From: Triatoma infestans
Taxonomy: Eukaryota; Arthropoda; Insecta; Hemiptera; Reduviidae
Direction of reading: 5' to 3'
NCBI GenBank assembly: GCA_011037195.1
Contig: JAAEAF010006504.1
Coordinates: 34,142 to 98,141 of the forward strand
Length of the DNA stretch: 64,000 nucleotides
Under the pieces are notes generated by a model that had not been told where the DNA came from, made no database searches, and saw only the letters and a list, made by a program, of their open reading frames with translations. Below are positions 1-11,884 of the stretch, piece after piece. Position numbers and translations under genes: made by a program. Position 1 is the stretch's first letter. Every line of letters begins with the position of its first letter.

Positions 1-510
1 CAATTGAAATCCCCCATAATAATCAATTTAAGATTGCTATAAAATTATATAAGTCGTTAAAATCTTTGGCCCATTGATTACAATTAATATAGACCGGTAA
101 AACATACACTGAATCATGATTACACTTTATTTTAATAATGTATTTACCTAGAATACTGCACAATTCAATATTATCATTCATACCTTGCCTAATACCAAAC
201 ACAATCCCATCTGATGCTCTCCTTTTATTTCCTTTCTTGCAGCCGGTGCAGACAGTATGTAAAAATTTCTAAATAATTTCGAGGGCAGTTCAGCATCTGT
301 TCCTTCGATGAACGTTTCCAGTAGAAAAAAATACATCAAATTGGGTCACATACTCTATAAATTGCAAGCTATTTTCTTTCCCTTTCAGACCGCCAATGTT
401 ATAGGCCAAAAGAGAATTTTGGAATTTTGAAATTTTGGAAAGAGAATATGACAGAGAATTTTTAATTTGTATGCTATATTTTGGTTTCGGTAAGCTACCG
501 CGGGAGATCA
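1..510 (-). pseudogene. LINE endonuclease (APE-type) domain remnant
   Basis: Minus-strand remnant of the apurinic-like endonuclease of a CR1/jockey-type non-LTR retrotransposon, the enzyme that nicks the target to prime reverse transcription. The start of the domain reads LLAYNIGGLKGK, followed by FIEYVTQFDVFF and then, in another frame, an FIEG-like piece. The far end reads VLPVYINCN, an FNDLYNFI helix and the diagnostic MGDFN-like motif near base 1. Frame breaks occur near 290-310 and around 40, so it is not functional. It continues off the left edge. The ORF1 remnant at 776-1370 lies upstream on the same strand and probably belongs to the same copy. The LINE class is solid; the clade is inferred. 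Confidence 0.72.
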
Positions 511-596
511 ATTAAGGAAACATGGGGGGTATCCGGGGGATAAAAGCCACATAGGCTTAGGTCCCACGCCATTAGGCACCCGGATAATAATAATAA
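489..596 (+). mobile_element. 3' end of an RNase H-bearing LINE
   Basis: A 108-bp plus-strand insert holds the last codons, stop and 3' UTR of a LINE ending in (ATA)n. It matches the 3' end of the minus-strand copy at 34039-34627 (shared GGCTTAGGTCCCA block). It is flanked by a perfect 10-bp duplication TTTTGGTTTC at 479-488 and 597-606. It sits between the endonuclease and ORF1 remnants of another LINE. Confidence 0.75.
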
Positions 597-775
597 TTTT
601 GGTTTCTCCTTTTCTCATGTCTCCCTCCGACTCAGACCTGTCTGCAGACTCAGCGCGTGTCCGGAACCTCAACTGTCCTAAATTGGTACTTATACTTGTA
701 GCACCAATTTTATTTTTTTTTCTTTGAAACACTCTTATCGCTAATGTCCACAGCAATAGGCGGCGAATTCGATAG

Positions 776-1370
776 CTACCGTTTCTTGGTTGATATGAAT
801 CGAGGATCACGTTCTTTAATTATTAATTTATCATATTTTAAAATTGTAAATTTCCCTTGTTTCCGGGCATCATTAAGTTGTGGCATCAACCTTTTACATA
901 TCTCTAACACCTCATTGGGGAAGTCACCTGCAATGAATAAATAAGTCTATTCCCTTTAACTTAAACGAATTTTTCATAACCAGCAATTTCATACGAAAAG
1001 TAGTGAAACCTAGAAGTATCGGTCTGTCTTTATTATCTATCTTCCCAAGCCGTCTAACAAAATCTAAATTAGTAACATTTATAGGCTCCAATTTCTCTTT
1101 TATAAAATCCAGAACATATCCTTCTAACTCCCAATAATTAGAGAATTCTTCAAAGACTCCAAATAAAACCATATTCCTTTTCCTTAATTCACGATCAATT
1201 TCTCTGACTTTAGTTTCAACAACTTTAACTTTATTGTCTATAACGTTAATATGATCTTTAATTTCTTCAACCGTCTTAAGACGGGAGTCTTCTAAATCTT
1301 ATTTTAGTTCAGAGTGAAATTTTTTAAAAAGTTCTGCAAATTCTTCCACATTATAAATAAGTGTGTAATT
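776..1370 (-). pseudogene. LINE ORF1 protein (coiled coil + RRM-like)
   Basis: Minus-strand nucleic-acid-binding ORF1 protein of a non-LTR retrotransposon, which coats the element RNA. The N-terminal part is a heptad-rich helix containing EEIKDHINVIDNKVKVVE. After it comes the fold that opens RNMVLFGVFEE and continues DFVRRLGKIDNKDRPILLGF and LKGIDLFI, the pattern of insect LINE ORF1 RRM-like domains. The basic tail ends with the stop at 776-778. There is an in-frame TAA near 1303 and a frameshift near 924, so it is dead. The endonuclease remnant at 1-510 follows on the same strand. Confidence 0.68.
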
Positions 1371-2209
1371 CACGAGAGAAATGAGATATTAATAGTTCTT
1401 CACCTCTAATATAATACTTGCTTAATCTTTATCTTATTAAGAGGCAACAAATTAAAGTAACAGACGGCTGTCAGACAGACAAATATATATTTATGCCGAC
1501 AAACTAATCCATTCAACAAATGCAGTAAGAATGACACATATAAAGACCTCACCTGACCTTGAATCGGCCTCCCACCAAAAATCAGCAATACCACAACTAC
1601 TTCAATGTTTATCAACGCACTAATAATAACTTGAACTGTAGAACTCAAACAAATCTTTACATCTAATTAATCGAACTAATTTACATTAAATTAACAATAA
1701 TTTTGCATCGACAGAAAATTTTCAAAAATTGTCACTGTGTACAGGACACACTTGATAATTTTTGCATGAAAAAAGAAATCGCAAATATACGCACTTTTAC
1801 CACTCAAAAACCTAATTCTTTACAGATCAACTCAATACAGTGTTAACTGTTCAAAGACTAAACAATGACTCCTAAAAGAGATTTATGTAGAGACTAAATG
1901 TAGAATTCAGAAAGTAACAGTTCTGTTACTTGAAGAGTGTGTCTCTTGTCCACTTCCTCCTTCGAATTCATCATAGAAGCGCTGGACTCAGTGTTGCTAA
2001 GCAAGCACTATCATCGCGCCTCCAGACGCATTTCAACTCCTCTATTACTCCCATTACATTGTAGGGACGAATGAACTTTGATAGTCAAGCTTCACCTAAT
2101 AGTTGTCTTCTAGCCTTCAAATTAATAGGAGAACATTTAATAAGATTAATAAATTAATAAAAAAACATTTAATTAAGTCCCACTGCTCATTGATAGATTT
2201 TGACCTAGA
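1371..2209. other. unassigned AT-rich stretch
   Basis: No convincing coding, RNA or mobile feature was recognised. A short minus-strand open frame of 80 codons at 1406-1648 has no recognisable motif and is treated as chance. Confidence 0.4.
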
Positions 2210-2663
2210 TGTGATGGATGCCAGAAACATATTTTATTTGAAAAATATTATTTCAAGAATATCTTAACATTCAAAATGGGTAAGCCAGGTAGAAGAAGTC
2301 CAGTTACTGGGAGAGTTCATGAACCTTGATAGCATTGTCCTACCCCCTTCTTCTCATAGGGGAGGAATTGAACGAACAATTAGAAGACATTCCTTCAAGC
2401 ACAGTTTGTTGTAGACTCCGAAGCAGAACACTTGTTTTTCACGCTCTTAGCATCGGTGCATATTAATAAGTTTATAATATCTTGCAAATTACTTGTAGTT
2501 ATTATTTCAATAGAATATATTTATTGTTAGCAGTGGTGACTACTTTCTTATTTCTGATACTTCATTCTCTTAAACATATATAATTATGAGCCCCTTTACT
2601 AAACCGCTCGTGCTACATAAGCTACCAGCACACAAACACACAAAATCACACCATTACATTTCA
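2210..2663 (+). repeat. LTR-A of gypsy family, left arm of inverted pair
   Basis: A 454-bp LTR starting TGTGATGG and ending CATTTCA, directly followed by TTGGTGCCAGCTG, the primer-binding region also seen beside the 5' LTR of the gypsy element at 13889-17526. It is near-identical to the reverse complement of 3131-3581. The left flank is TAGA, the same tetranucleotide duplicated around the solo LTR at 35705-36168. Confidence 0.82.
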
Positions 2664-2897
2664 TTGGTGCCAGCTGTTTGGGATATTTTCAACCAGAATC
2701 CACAAATTAACAAGTACGTACAATTTTCAATTTACTGATTAAACGCATTATCCATCAGATAATTTTATTGCTTTTTCAATTATTTACTCAGCGGAAATAT
2801 CTTAAATATTTCCCATAATTGAATTTTCTATTGACTTTCATTTTTGAAATTTTGTATGTGTGACACTGTACCCCAATCCTTTGTGAATTTTGATTTT

Positions 2898-3116
2898 ATG
2901 AGTGCTCTTAATAGATCGCAAATTGTAAAAATATTAAGAGACCATAAACTCTCTCAAAATGGCAACTTAAATCAGTTACGCAGGCGCCTTGAAAAATATA
3001 ATCTTTCCCAAGGTAGTAATTCTCTTGTTTCCAAAATGTATAAGATTAATGGACAAGATATGTGCATCGACGCTGCTGTAGAATATTTACTTGCTCAGCA
3101 GCAATTAGCAAATCCC
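2898..3116 (+). pseudogene. gypsy gag fragment with SAP-like N-terminus
   Basis: First ~73 codons of the same gag encoded at 15631-16959: MSALNRSQIVKILRDHKLS, then a leucine/arginine helix LNQLRRRLEKYNLS, then KMYKINGQDM. After LANP the reading frame runs straight into an inverted copy of the primer-binding site (3117-3130) and an inverted LTR. The copy is therefore a breakage or template-switch product and not a functional gag. The leader between the left LTR and this ATG matches the leader of the larger element. Confidence 0.8.
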
Positions 3117-3130
3117 ACCGCTGCCACCAA

Positions 3131-3581
3131 TGAAATGTAATTGGTGATGATGTGTTTGGGCGCTGGTAGCTTGTGTAGCACGAGCGGTTTAGTAAAGGGG
3201 CTCGTAAGTATATATGTTTAAGAGAGTGAAGTATCAGAAATAAGAAAGTAGTCACCGCTGCTAACAATCAATATATTCTATTGAAATAATAACTACAAGT
3301 TATTTGCAAGATATTATAAACTTATTAATATGCACTGATGCTAAGAGTGCGAAAAACAAGTGTTCTGCTTCGGTGTCTACAACAAACTGTGCTTGAAGGA
3401 ATGTCTACTAATTGTTCGTTCAATTCCTCCCCTGTGAGAAGAAGGGGGTAGGACAATGCTATCAAGGTTCATGAACTCTACCAGTAACTGGACTTCTTCT
3501 ACCTGGCTTACCCATTTTGAATGTTAGGATATTCTTGAAATAATATTTTTCAAATAAAATATGTTTGTGGCATCCATCACA
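3131..3581 (-). repeat. LTR-A of gypsy family, inverted right arm
   Basis: A 451-bp LTR in the opposite orientation to 2210-2663: it reads TGAAATG to CATCACA on the plus strand, as do the solo LTRs at 35705-36168 and 62008-62566. It is preceded by an inverted primer-binding site. The right flank is ATGT, not TAGA, so the pair is not bounded by a target duplication. Confidence 0.82.
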
Positions 3582-3647
3582 ATGTTATTGTTAGATGCTG
3601 TGGTACCTAAGTATTCTATAAAAAAAAATTGAGCTTTAAGCGGTTTT

Positions 3648-4318
3648 TACCTACTTTTACTCATAGTAAGGAGGAAGTATTGTAATCGTGTCAAATTTTC
3701 GTTATTGAGTTTTAACCAAAAATATCCGTTTTGAGGTCCCCTCAGTCAGAAAAAAGTGTTTTTTAGAAAATTGTCTGTGTGTATGTATGTATGTGAACAG
3801 CATAAAAATGAAAAATCGCAGAAAATGCAAACTTAATATTCCATTTAAGTATCACCATAGGATCCAAGTACGTTACCTGTCAAAATTCCTCAACCGGAAG
3901 TACCAATTTATTGAATAGTTTTTTTCTTTTCTTTTTTTTGCGATTTTCTCAAAAATTGTTCTATTTTTTTTACAATTTTTATGTGAAACATTTCTCTAGA
4001 AAATGCATTTAAGGGCACTTTTGGGATAGGGGTAGGATTATGTTTACCTCTAAAGTGTTATCTTGATTTTATACAATTCTACCATCTAGACAAAATTAAT
4101 TAGAAATAAATTTATAACCGAAATTCCAAGTTTCAAGAAAAATTATTAAACCGGAAGTGCGTTTTTACTGAATAGTTTTTGTTACTTTTTGCTTTTGTCT
4201 CCATAAAAACACCAACGAATTTCATTAAATATGGTTATAAAACTAGTTATAAAATTTGTCAATTATAATTTTTGATAACTGGAGTAAGAGATAGTTGTGT
4301 GAGTGTTTCACACCAGAT
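3648..4318 (+). repeat. R1k interspersed repeat, copy A (shortened)
   Basis: Copy of a ~1-kb family that opens with a CTCTTACTC/GTAAGAG hairpin-like start and has a short (GTAT)n tract. It carries ~300-bp modules each containing AACCGGAAGT, and ends with a GTGTGAG...TCACAC hairpin before CAGATTTT. This copy lacks part of the central modules. Confidence 0.75.
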
Positions 4319-4369
4319 TTTGTTTTTTGAGATATTCCTTTTAAACAAAACACGCACCCACCTCACCCA

Positions 4370-4403
4370 CATGCACACACACACACACACTCACTCACTC
4401 AAC
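4370..4403 (+). repeat. (CA)n / (TCAC)n microsatellite
   Basis: Alternating CA repeated about ten times and followed by TCAC units, immediately downstream of the R1k copy. Confidence 0.85.
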
Positions 4404-4606
4404 CATTCCCTAAAAACTTGTTTTCGTCTCTGGGACTTCTGGATTCTAGATTCTAAAGGGGGGATTGTCTCTTCAGCCTGTGCCACCGCGACATCCCATG
4501 GATCTATTGTGGCAACCCCCAAGTTGGAGGCCCTTCCCCGGTCCTGTCCTTTATCGGACTGTGGAGTTAGGGGTGGCTCCCAGGTGGTCAATTAGGGCAC
4601 CTGCCA

Positions 4607-5416
4607 TCAGAGCACCCTCTCGAGTCCTGCTTGCCTTAGTAGACTTAATAGGTCCGAGAGGGGGCTCCGGCTGAGGCTTGACGGCACCAGCTCTTTTTTT
4701 CCAAAGAGGCGGTACTTTAGCCATACCAGCCTCTCGCACTGACATAGCACGTGCAGCGCCGTTTCCCCTTCTTCCTGACAAAACCTACAGAGGCTATCCG
4801 TTGCCAGGCCCATGCGATGCATGTGCTCGTTAAGTCTACAATGGCCAGTGAGAACGCCAACTGTTATCCTTATGGTCACCCGACCTAATTGGAGTAATTC
4901 CGCAGTTAGCTTGGGCGAGTGGCTATGAATAAACGTTTTCGCCTGCCTTTGGCCTGGGGTTTTGACCCACCATACCCTTGATCGGTCCTGCATCCATGCC
5001 TTGATGGATGCACTCCTAAAGCATCTTGAGACGCCACAGAACGGCTTCGGCCCGATAAGTGCTCCGATTGAACCCTCCCGGGCCAGGCGGTCTGCCGCCT
5101 CATTGCCTCTATAACCCGAACGCCCAGGTACCCAAACTAGGAAGACCTTATTATGGCTACTAATTTCTCTGAGTGCACCTAGGCAATCCCACACCAGCCT
5201 TGAGCTGATCTCCCACGAGTCAATTGCCCGCAAAGCAGCCTGGCTATCCGAATAAATACCGACTGTAGAGTTATACACTCCCCGTCTTCTTATTTCGACG
5301 GCGCAGATGATAATCGCGACTAGCTCTAAGTCTCTGGGACTTAAAATGCCACGATCGCGATATTTGTATAAATTTTTATATTCTATTTTATGGAGACTAG
5401 TTTCTTTTATATACAA
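4607..5416 (-). pseudogene. LINE RNase H domain and C-terminal zinc motif
   Basis: Minus-strand C-terminal part of a jockey/R1/I-type LINE. RNase H signatures are LELVAIIICAVEI, the catalytic aspartate in YSDSQAALRAI, and GNEAADRLAREGS. The expected WVPGH is WVPGR, a His-to-Arg change next to the active site. After the domain comes the usual LINE tail, ITVGVLTGHCRLNEHM, and a Cys-Cys-His-Cys motif (CRFCQEEGETALHVLCQC). The reverse transcriptase that should precede it is absent, so the copy is 5' truncated. The sequence is far more GC-rich than its surroundings, consistent with a fairly recent insertion; its 3' UTR probably extends to about 4440. Confidence 0.83.
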
Positions 5417-5997
5417 GAGTAATCTTTAATAATAATAATAATAATGATAATATATGTTAATTAGGTAAATGATTGGGATGGGGAGTTACAAACAAAAAGA
5501 TTTAATCTACGTAAATTAAATTAACTTCATTACAACAGAGACTTCTAAAATGTAATGTAGGTCGGGCAGTCTAGCAATACGTTAAGGAGAAATGTTTCTA
5601 TGTAGGAACGTAAAAACATTTCAGACTTAGTGAAATGTTAATTAGTACTGTCCAGTGTCATCTGCACATTTCTTGTTTCAGTAAGTGACATGTATGTGAT
5701 AATGAATACAGAAACTCTTCTTGATTCCCTTCTTCTTCTTTTTTCCTGTAAAGAATCTAATTTGTCATGTAAAAATTGTACTATTTACCATTATATAAGG
5801 TTTTTCTTTGCTTCCTTTTAAAATTATTAAAACTCTTGCAGAAAGGAGAAGCTTTTACTTTCAGATTCGTTCTTGATATAAAGTTGTTCACGAATTTTTA
5901 ACCTTTCAAAGATAGGTTAGGAGCAATAGCACCCTAACTTCTCCTTACATAATTACTTTTCCGAAAGCATGTTCCTCCTTTTATTAAAAAAAAAAAA
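5417..5997. other. unassigned AT-rich stretch
   Basis: Contains a short (TAA)n tract at 5429-5452, plausibly related to LINE insertion. No gene or named repeat was recognised. Confidence 0.4.
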
Positions 5998-6956
5998 ATC
6001 TGGTGTGATACACTCACACAACTTTCTCTTATTCCTGTTTTCAAAATTGTAATAAATAAATTTTATAGTTAGTGTACCAAATTTAATGAAATTCGTCGGA
6101 GTTCGTTGAAAACTAAAAAAACTGATCAGTAAAAGCGCACTTCTGGTTTACTAATTTTCTTGAAACTCGAAATTTTGGCCATCTATTTATTTCTAATGAA
6201 TTTTGTTTGGTTGATAGAATTGTATAATCAACTATGATAGCACTTTAGAGAAAAACATAACCCCACCTTTCCCCCAAAAGTCCCCTTAAATGACTTCACT
6301 AGGAGTAATGTTTCAAATAAAAGTTGTAGCACTTTATATGTGTAGTTCACATTCCTAGTTTAAAGAAAATCGTTGGAGCCGTTTTCGAGAAAATACCAGA
6401 AAACTGAAAAAATAAATTTGACTAAAAACGCACTTTCAGTCATCCGATTTATTTCAAACTCGGAATTTCCACAACACATTTAATGGTAATTAATATTATT
6501 TAGATGACAGAATTGTATAGTAAAACGGAAATAGCACTTTAGAGGAAAACCTAACAGCCATCCCTTAAATGAATTTTTCCAGAGAAATATTTTAGATAAA
6601 AGTTGTAGTTCATTGAATGTGTAGTTAACATTACAAGTTTGAAGAAAATCGTCGGAGCCATTTTTGAGAAAATCGCAAAGAAAGTAGGTAAAAAAAAAAC
6701 ATTCAATAAAGTGGTACTTCTGGTTGAGGAATTTTGACCGCTGACCCATGGTAATACCTAAACGAAATATCAAGTTTGAACTTTCTACGATTTTTCATTT
6801 TTGAGCTATGCTGTTCATATACATACATACACACACACAAACCATTTTTGTATAAACCTCTTTTGTTGGATTTAGGGAACCTCAAAACATATATTTCCGG
6901 TGGAAACTCGATATCGAAAATTTGATACGATTGCAATACTTTCTCTTACTCGTAAA
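5998..6956 (-). repeat. R1k interspersed repeat, copy B (near full length)
   Basis: Reverse-orientation copy beginning on the plus strand with TCTGGTGTGA and ending with TTTCTCTTACTC. The CCGGAAGT-type motif recurs in diverged form at three ~300-bp spacings. Apparent open frames inside it are chance readings of the repeat. Confidence 0.75.
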
Positions 6957-9900
6957 AACTGGAAGATATATTCAAAAATGAAATATTTCCAACAAAAAAT
7001 GTTTGTTTAAATCCCTTTTATGTGAAACGTCAATGCCCAGAGCTGTACATTTCCAGTTAAGAAACTGTAGCTGTTCGCCTTTTTTTTAAGCTCTTTATTT
7101 TGGAAGTGAAAGCAAATACATTGTCAATATGAAGAAGTATTCTTTTTTAATTTCTCTTTCTACTTGTAGAGTGTGTTGTTATCGTGTCAATTTTTTTTTT
7201 TTAGCTAATGAGTAGAATGTTCTGTATGATGTGTAAGTGAGTGAGTATGTGTATGTTCGTGTGTACATAAATATATGAGAGAGAAAGAGAGACAAACTAC
7301 GTGTTATGGAATCCATTTGGAATCATCAAAGAATACGGTTAAAAATCCTAAATCAGGTAATACATAATTATCGTATGCTTTTCTCAGTTTTTAGCACTTT
7401 TCCTCAAAATATCGACAACTGTTTTAATCTGTATACGATCAATACATGTGTATACAATACTTTTATTTTAAACCATTTTTTTATGAAAATTGTTTTTCTC
7501 CGAAAATGCTGCGAGATTTTAGATTGTGAACAGATAAATATATATATAATAAAAAGTGGGACAAGAAGTATTCCAATAAACATACAATAACTTATAATTA
7601 AGCACAACACTTTTTTATTGTCAACACACGACTTAAAGAGCCTTCCTTAAAGAACCTTCCTTCATCTTTTTAATTAGACTAACCTTCGACCTTACTGTAC
7701 CATCTAGTGATGACATCTAGCGGCGTCCTTGCTATACCAAATCCAACATTCATAATTTATTTATTTTTATTATTATTTCTTTTTATTTTATTTATTGCTT
7801 TTAAGTTTAACACTTCTAGCAATGAGTTGCCCTCATTATACTTTCAATATACATTTACAATATCAGTATTGTAATATAGTGTGTATGCATAATATTTCAC
7901 ATAAGATAATAATAATAAAAATAATATAAACATTATTAAATCATAATAATGATAATAGTAATAAAATTAATAAATATTATTAATAATAAAAAAATAAGTA
8001 AATAATACATCTATGTAAAACGAATGAAATAAAAAAATTCCAAAATGAAAAATAAAATAAAATATTTGACAGCTCTTTGTCTAAATAATCTAGATAGATA
8101 ACAGATAAAATATAATACAAAATAATAATAACTATTCTGATAAAATAAATGAATTTCAGCAGATATTAAAATAAAGACAAATAAAAAAAAGTTGAAGATA
8201 ATAAATTAACTAATAGATATTAAAATAAACATGTATCTGACTTAATCACATTTATAATATATTGTGAAAAGCTGGCACAAAATGTTGATTTTGGAATCAT
8301 TTGTGTTTCTATACACAGTAAATTTTAACAATTTATTAAATAAAAACAAGTCTGTGTTGGTAGAGAGAAGAAACTTCATGTAATAGAATTGACGATTTTT
8401 ATGTTTGGTGTGTGATCATTTGAGATAAAGTGTTTAACTCTTATTAAGCTAATCAATAAATTAAGGGAGTTGTTTATTGTATATTGGTTATTTATAGACT
8501 AATAGGATTAGCCAAGACGTGTAGCAGAACACTTACATGTAATAATATATATATATACAAACAAAAATACCATTTTCTACAAACAATTTCTCCTTCAGAG
8601 GAACCTCCAGACATGCGGTATTTCCTTTTACAAGTATTAAAAAAGAAAAAGAATAAAAAAAAAAAATACAAGTTTTATACAATTATAAGTTTGTATTTGT
8701 TATATCTACAAGTTTTATAATTATTATTTATGGGTGCATTCTTTTTTTATTTATGTCTGTCTGTCTGAATTTAAATTTTTGTTTTTTTTGTTTTTTTTTC
8801 TTATCAGTTTTTAAAATTGCCTATTTCCTTTTAAACTAGATTCACTGCGGTAAAATGAATTTATCTTTGTTTATATACATATATATATTAGGGAAGTAAT
8901 TAAACGGGAACAATGGTTTCATGTTTAAAATAACTTAATTTTCCTACAGTTGATTTTGCTTACTGATAAAGTATTACAGTAAGTTTGCACTATTAATCAT
9001 TTATAATTCTCAATTAAATTAACGAGAAACGCGATTAGTATGATTATAAATGTGTGGGAATATTTAGAAATGTACAACAGTGATAGGCACAAGCTTACTG
9101 CTCCCAACACACTAACATTTAAATTAGGGTGAACATAAATATTGTACGTTCGTTTTATATCCCTTTAGGTCGGGGTCCCTACATTTCGTATCTCGCAGAG
9201 CCACTCAGAGAAGCCCTTCACAAACTATACTGACATCCCCACAACTATCCCCACACCCATACACACACACACAAAACACCACGCTCACAACTTTTCCATC
9301 TCCATCCTTTCCACTTTTCTCACATAATTTATGTAGTTGAAGGGAGGGGATACATTTTGCACCTCTTTGTTTTATGTGTCTGAAATTATTTCCCCCTCCC
9401 TCCAGTCATAAATCATATTTCAAAATGGATGATTTACCTACGGAAAGGTTGTTGTTTTAATATTCGAGTACTCTTCCTTCCACTATACTATAAACTTTTG
9501 TTAGTTGTATATTATTCTCATGTAGAAATTGATTCTGAGAACAAAGTTCTCTTTTTTAGAAGAAAATCTCTTGTAACCAACTTTTATTCTGCCAACTAAT
9601 TGTAGGATTGTTCTGAATCACTGGACTGCTTTCATTCTGAATTAACCACATCATAAGCTGGAAGCAGTCTTTGATTTCAAGTCGGAATACGTGCGAGAGA
9701 AGCAGGAAATTATAATGCTCAAAATTATTAAACTTTTTAAAGATTTTTTCTAAAAATCCTTCTCCTTCCTGTTGCTTAGTTCTAACTAGTTCTAGTTCCA
9801 GTTCTAGAAGACTAGTTCTGACTACTCTACTGACTACATTTCCGAGACAGTCAAAAATCGGTTATTCAAAATTGCAACTCTCCTAATTTGTTACATTTTT

Positions 9901-10189
9901 TTTCTCTTGATTTCCTCAGATTTGACTGCAACAATTTTTGTTTATAAAGTAAAGTAATGCCTATGTTTTCTAGCGTGATTTACTTCGAACAACCGATCCC
10001 GATTTTCTTCATGCTGCCTTGCTTTTCTTATATTTTCTTATTACATACTTAGGTTCATTATAAGTAGGTGTAATCACAGTTATTTATAATTTATTTCTAA
10101 CAAAAATTTATTTATTTTTTGTCACGACATTATTAGTTTATTTTAGAACAGTAAAGTAATAACAAGCCAAAGTTTAGGAAAAAAAAAAA
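6957..10189. other. long AT-rich stretch without recognised gene
   Basis: Very A/T-rich. Short open frames at 7306-7610 and 8484-8720 show no motif and no coding character. A CA-rich block lies near 9240-9275. No transposon ends, tRNA or exon signals could be defended. Confidence 0.4.
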
Positions 10190-10425
10190 ACAAAGTTTGG
10201 GCCAAGGCTTGCCAGATGGCGATTTGAATAGGGGGCGCGTGTGGTAAGCAGCTGCAGTTTCCACGCCGTTTAGTTCCGGCCTTCGCTACCTAGGGCGCTA
10301 CTAACTGTAGCATCCCACTTTTTATCATGATGCTGAGTCAAGACCGACTTTGCCCTCACGGGATTCGAACCCTAAATTCTCGCACGAAAGACGAGTGCGC
10401 TAGCCACTAGACCAACGCGTGATCA
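10190..10425 (-). mobile_element. SINE-G copy, tRNA-derived
   Basis: On the minus strand it starts CGCGTTGGTCTAGTGGCTAG (A box) and continues to GGGTTCGAATCC (B box), like a tRNA-Glu promoter head. A ~170-nt body shared with 28894-29141 follows, with CGAAGGC and GGCAAGCCTTGGCCC. No clear target duplication was seen. Confidence 0.8.
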
Positions 10426-10491
10426 ACTCAGGAGTGTATCAATTGTAATTGCTCTGTGTAAGTCTATGTTATTACACTGTTTGACAAAAAA

Positions 10492-10529
10492 CATCCTGAT
10501 GATGGGCGTACGCCCGAAACCGGTCGATG
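10492..10529 (+). ncRNA. minimal hammerhead ribozyme motif
   Basis: All core elements are in order: helix I 5' strand CATC (10492-10495), core CTGATGA (10496-10502), and helix II GGGC/GCCC closing a GTAC loop (10504-10515). These are followed by GAAA (10516-10519), a one-base-pair-type helix III (C, loop CG, G), GTC (10523-10525), and helix I 3' strand GATG (10526-10529), which pairs with CATC. Predicted cleavage is after base 10525. Short-helix-III hammerheads of this kind are typical of Penelope-like retroelements. No Penelope reverse transcriptase is clear beside it. Confidence 0.72.
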
Positions 10530-10609
10530 ACGACAAAAAGAAGCAGGCTATCACGGAAAATGTATGTGATGCTTTCCAGCGCTGCGGAACCAACCACAAC
10601 AACTAGAAT

Positions 10610-10750
10610 TATATAAGTTTTCCAAAATTCCCAGTTTGAAGAAAATGGGTTGAGCGGAAGTGCGACTTTACTGAGCGTTTACAGTTTTTTGTGATTTTCT
10701 CCATTAAAATGCCCACATTTTAACACTTACGTTGTTGCGAGAAACTAGAT
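10610..10750 (+). repeat. R1k fragment
   Basis: Shares the AAAATTCC...GTTTGAAGAAAAT...CGGAAGTGC block and the TTTCTCCATTAAAA-type segment with R1k copies; only part of one module remains. Confidence 0.5.
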
Positions 10751-10828
10751 TTTGATCGAATAAGTTCATGCGTAGATTTCCATTTTCATAGTATTCTTTC
10801 AATACTCTGTGGACTGTCCCATATATAT

Positions 10829-10985
10829 AAAATCTGCGAAGGAGGCGGCCGAACATCTCCTGAACTGCACTGGCCTGGAAGCCAATGACCGAGACAACAG
10901 TTTACATAGGCGGGCCAGACTCTACTGGATGGCGCCGCGTCGAATGGCCGAACGTCCACGGACGGGCGTTGGATGAAGGAGAAGA
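10829..10985 (+). pseudogene. small LINE C-terminal remnant
   Basis: A GC-rich island reading EAAEHLLNCTGLEA then RRARLYWMAPRRMAERP. It resembles the cysteine/histidine tail downstream of LINE RNase H domains. It is too short for firm assignment. Confidence 0.35.
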
Positions 10986-11691
10986 AGTCATGCAGAAAAT
11001 TAAGGGCATTATAAAATAGCTAAAACTCCAGGACTAAGAAAAGTTTTTTAACTGAATAATATGAATTCCTTGGAGAAATTTGTGTGGTTGTTTAACAGCA
11101 ATTTTATTTTGTTCTATAGTATAAATCTCCTAATACAAAATGGCGGACTTACATTGTTACTTACTGGTTAATTTTGTCACACCTCACTGTCCGTAATTAA
11201 AATAATCCTCAAATAAACCTCACCTAACCAGTAAGTAATTAAAATAATTTCAATAAAAGTAAATTTAAATAATGATTGGACAAATACAATGGAACATATA
11301 ATAAAAAAAAAAATTTCTTAATTACAGTTATATAAAACGTTCAATAAAGCAAGGGATAACATGTTTTGGACAACATAATAACCACGTGGTTGACAAAATA
11401 CAAATCAAAACTTAATAAATGAAATAAATGAAATTCAAGAGTTATTAAATACATGACTAAATTGGACAAGCAACGTATAGTTGCAAATGAAAAACATATT
11501 TAAAAAAAACAAATTTGAATCACAGGGACTCTCTTGAATTCTATAAAAAAGTTTCAACAAGTATATAGTAGCAATTATATTCATAGGTAAGCTAAATTGT
11601 GGACATTAGAATACTTATGCTGTAATAAATTAATAAAGGTTTTAAATGCATATTGTAAAAATGATTGTTACGTTTGCAGAATTTCAAAAAA

Positions 11692-11728
11692 CCCCCGAAG
11701 ATGACACGTGAAGGTGTCGAAACGTAGG
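11692..11728 (+). ncRNA. degenerate hammerhead-like motif
   Basis: CCC, then CCGAAGA (consensus CUGANGA with one change), a GACAC/GTGTC stem around GTGAAG, GAAAC, GTA, then GGG pairing with the first CCC. Same architecture as 10492-10529, but the U-to-C change in the core should weaken or abolish cleavage. Probably a Penelope-like element relic. Confidence 0.5.
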
Positions 11729-11884
11729 GTGTACAATTTTAATGTAATAGTTTGAAACTTATAATAAAAATATTTTGAACGTGAAGGCTGTTTAAAGGTT
11801 CATGAAAATCTCCAATAATTAAAAATTCAAATACAGCCTATACAAAATCAAGGAGCTTATTATAAAAGAAAAAAAAAAAAAAAA

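Noticed and set aside
2210..3581. Ordinary TIR DNA transposon interpretation of the inverted pair
   Set aside because: The arms are LTRs with primer-binding sites inside and gag between them, and there is no matching target duplication.
7306..7610. Overlapping open frames on both strands
   Set aside because: AT-rich chance frames, no motif, no splice or start context.
10190..10425. Candidate tRNA-Glu gene on the minus strand
   Set aside because: The tRNA-like head continues into a repeat body present also at 28894-29141; it is a SINE.
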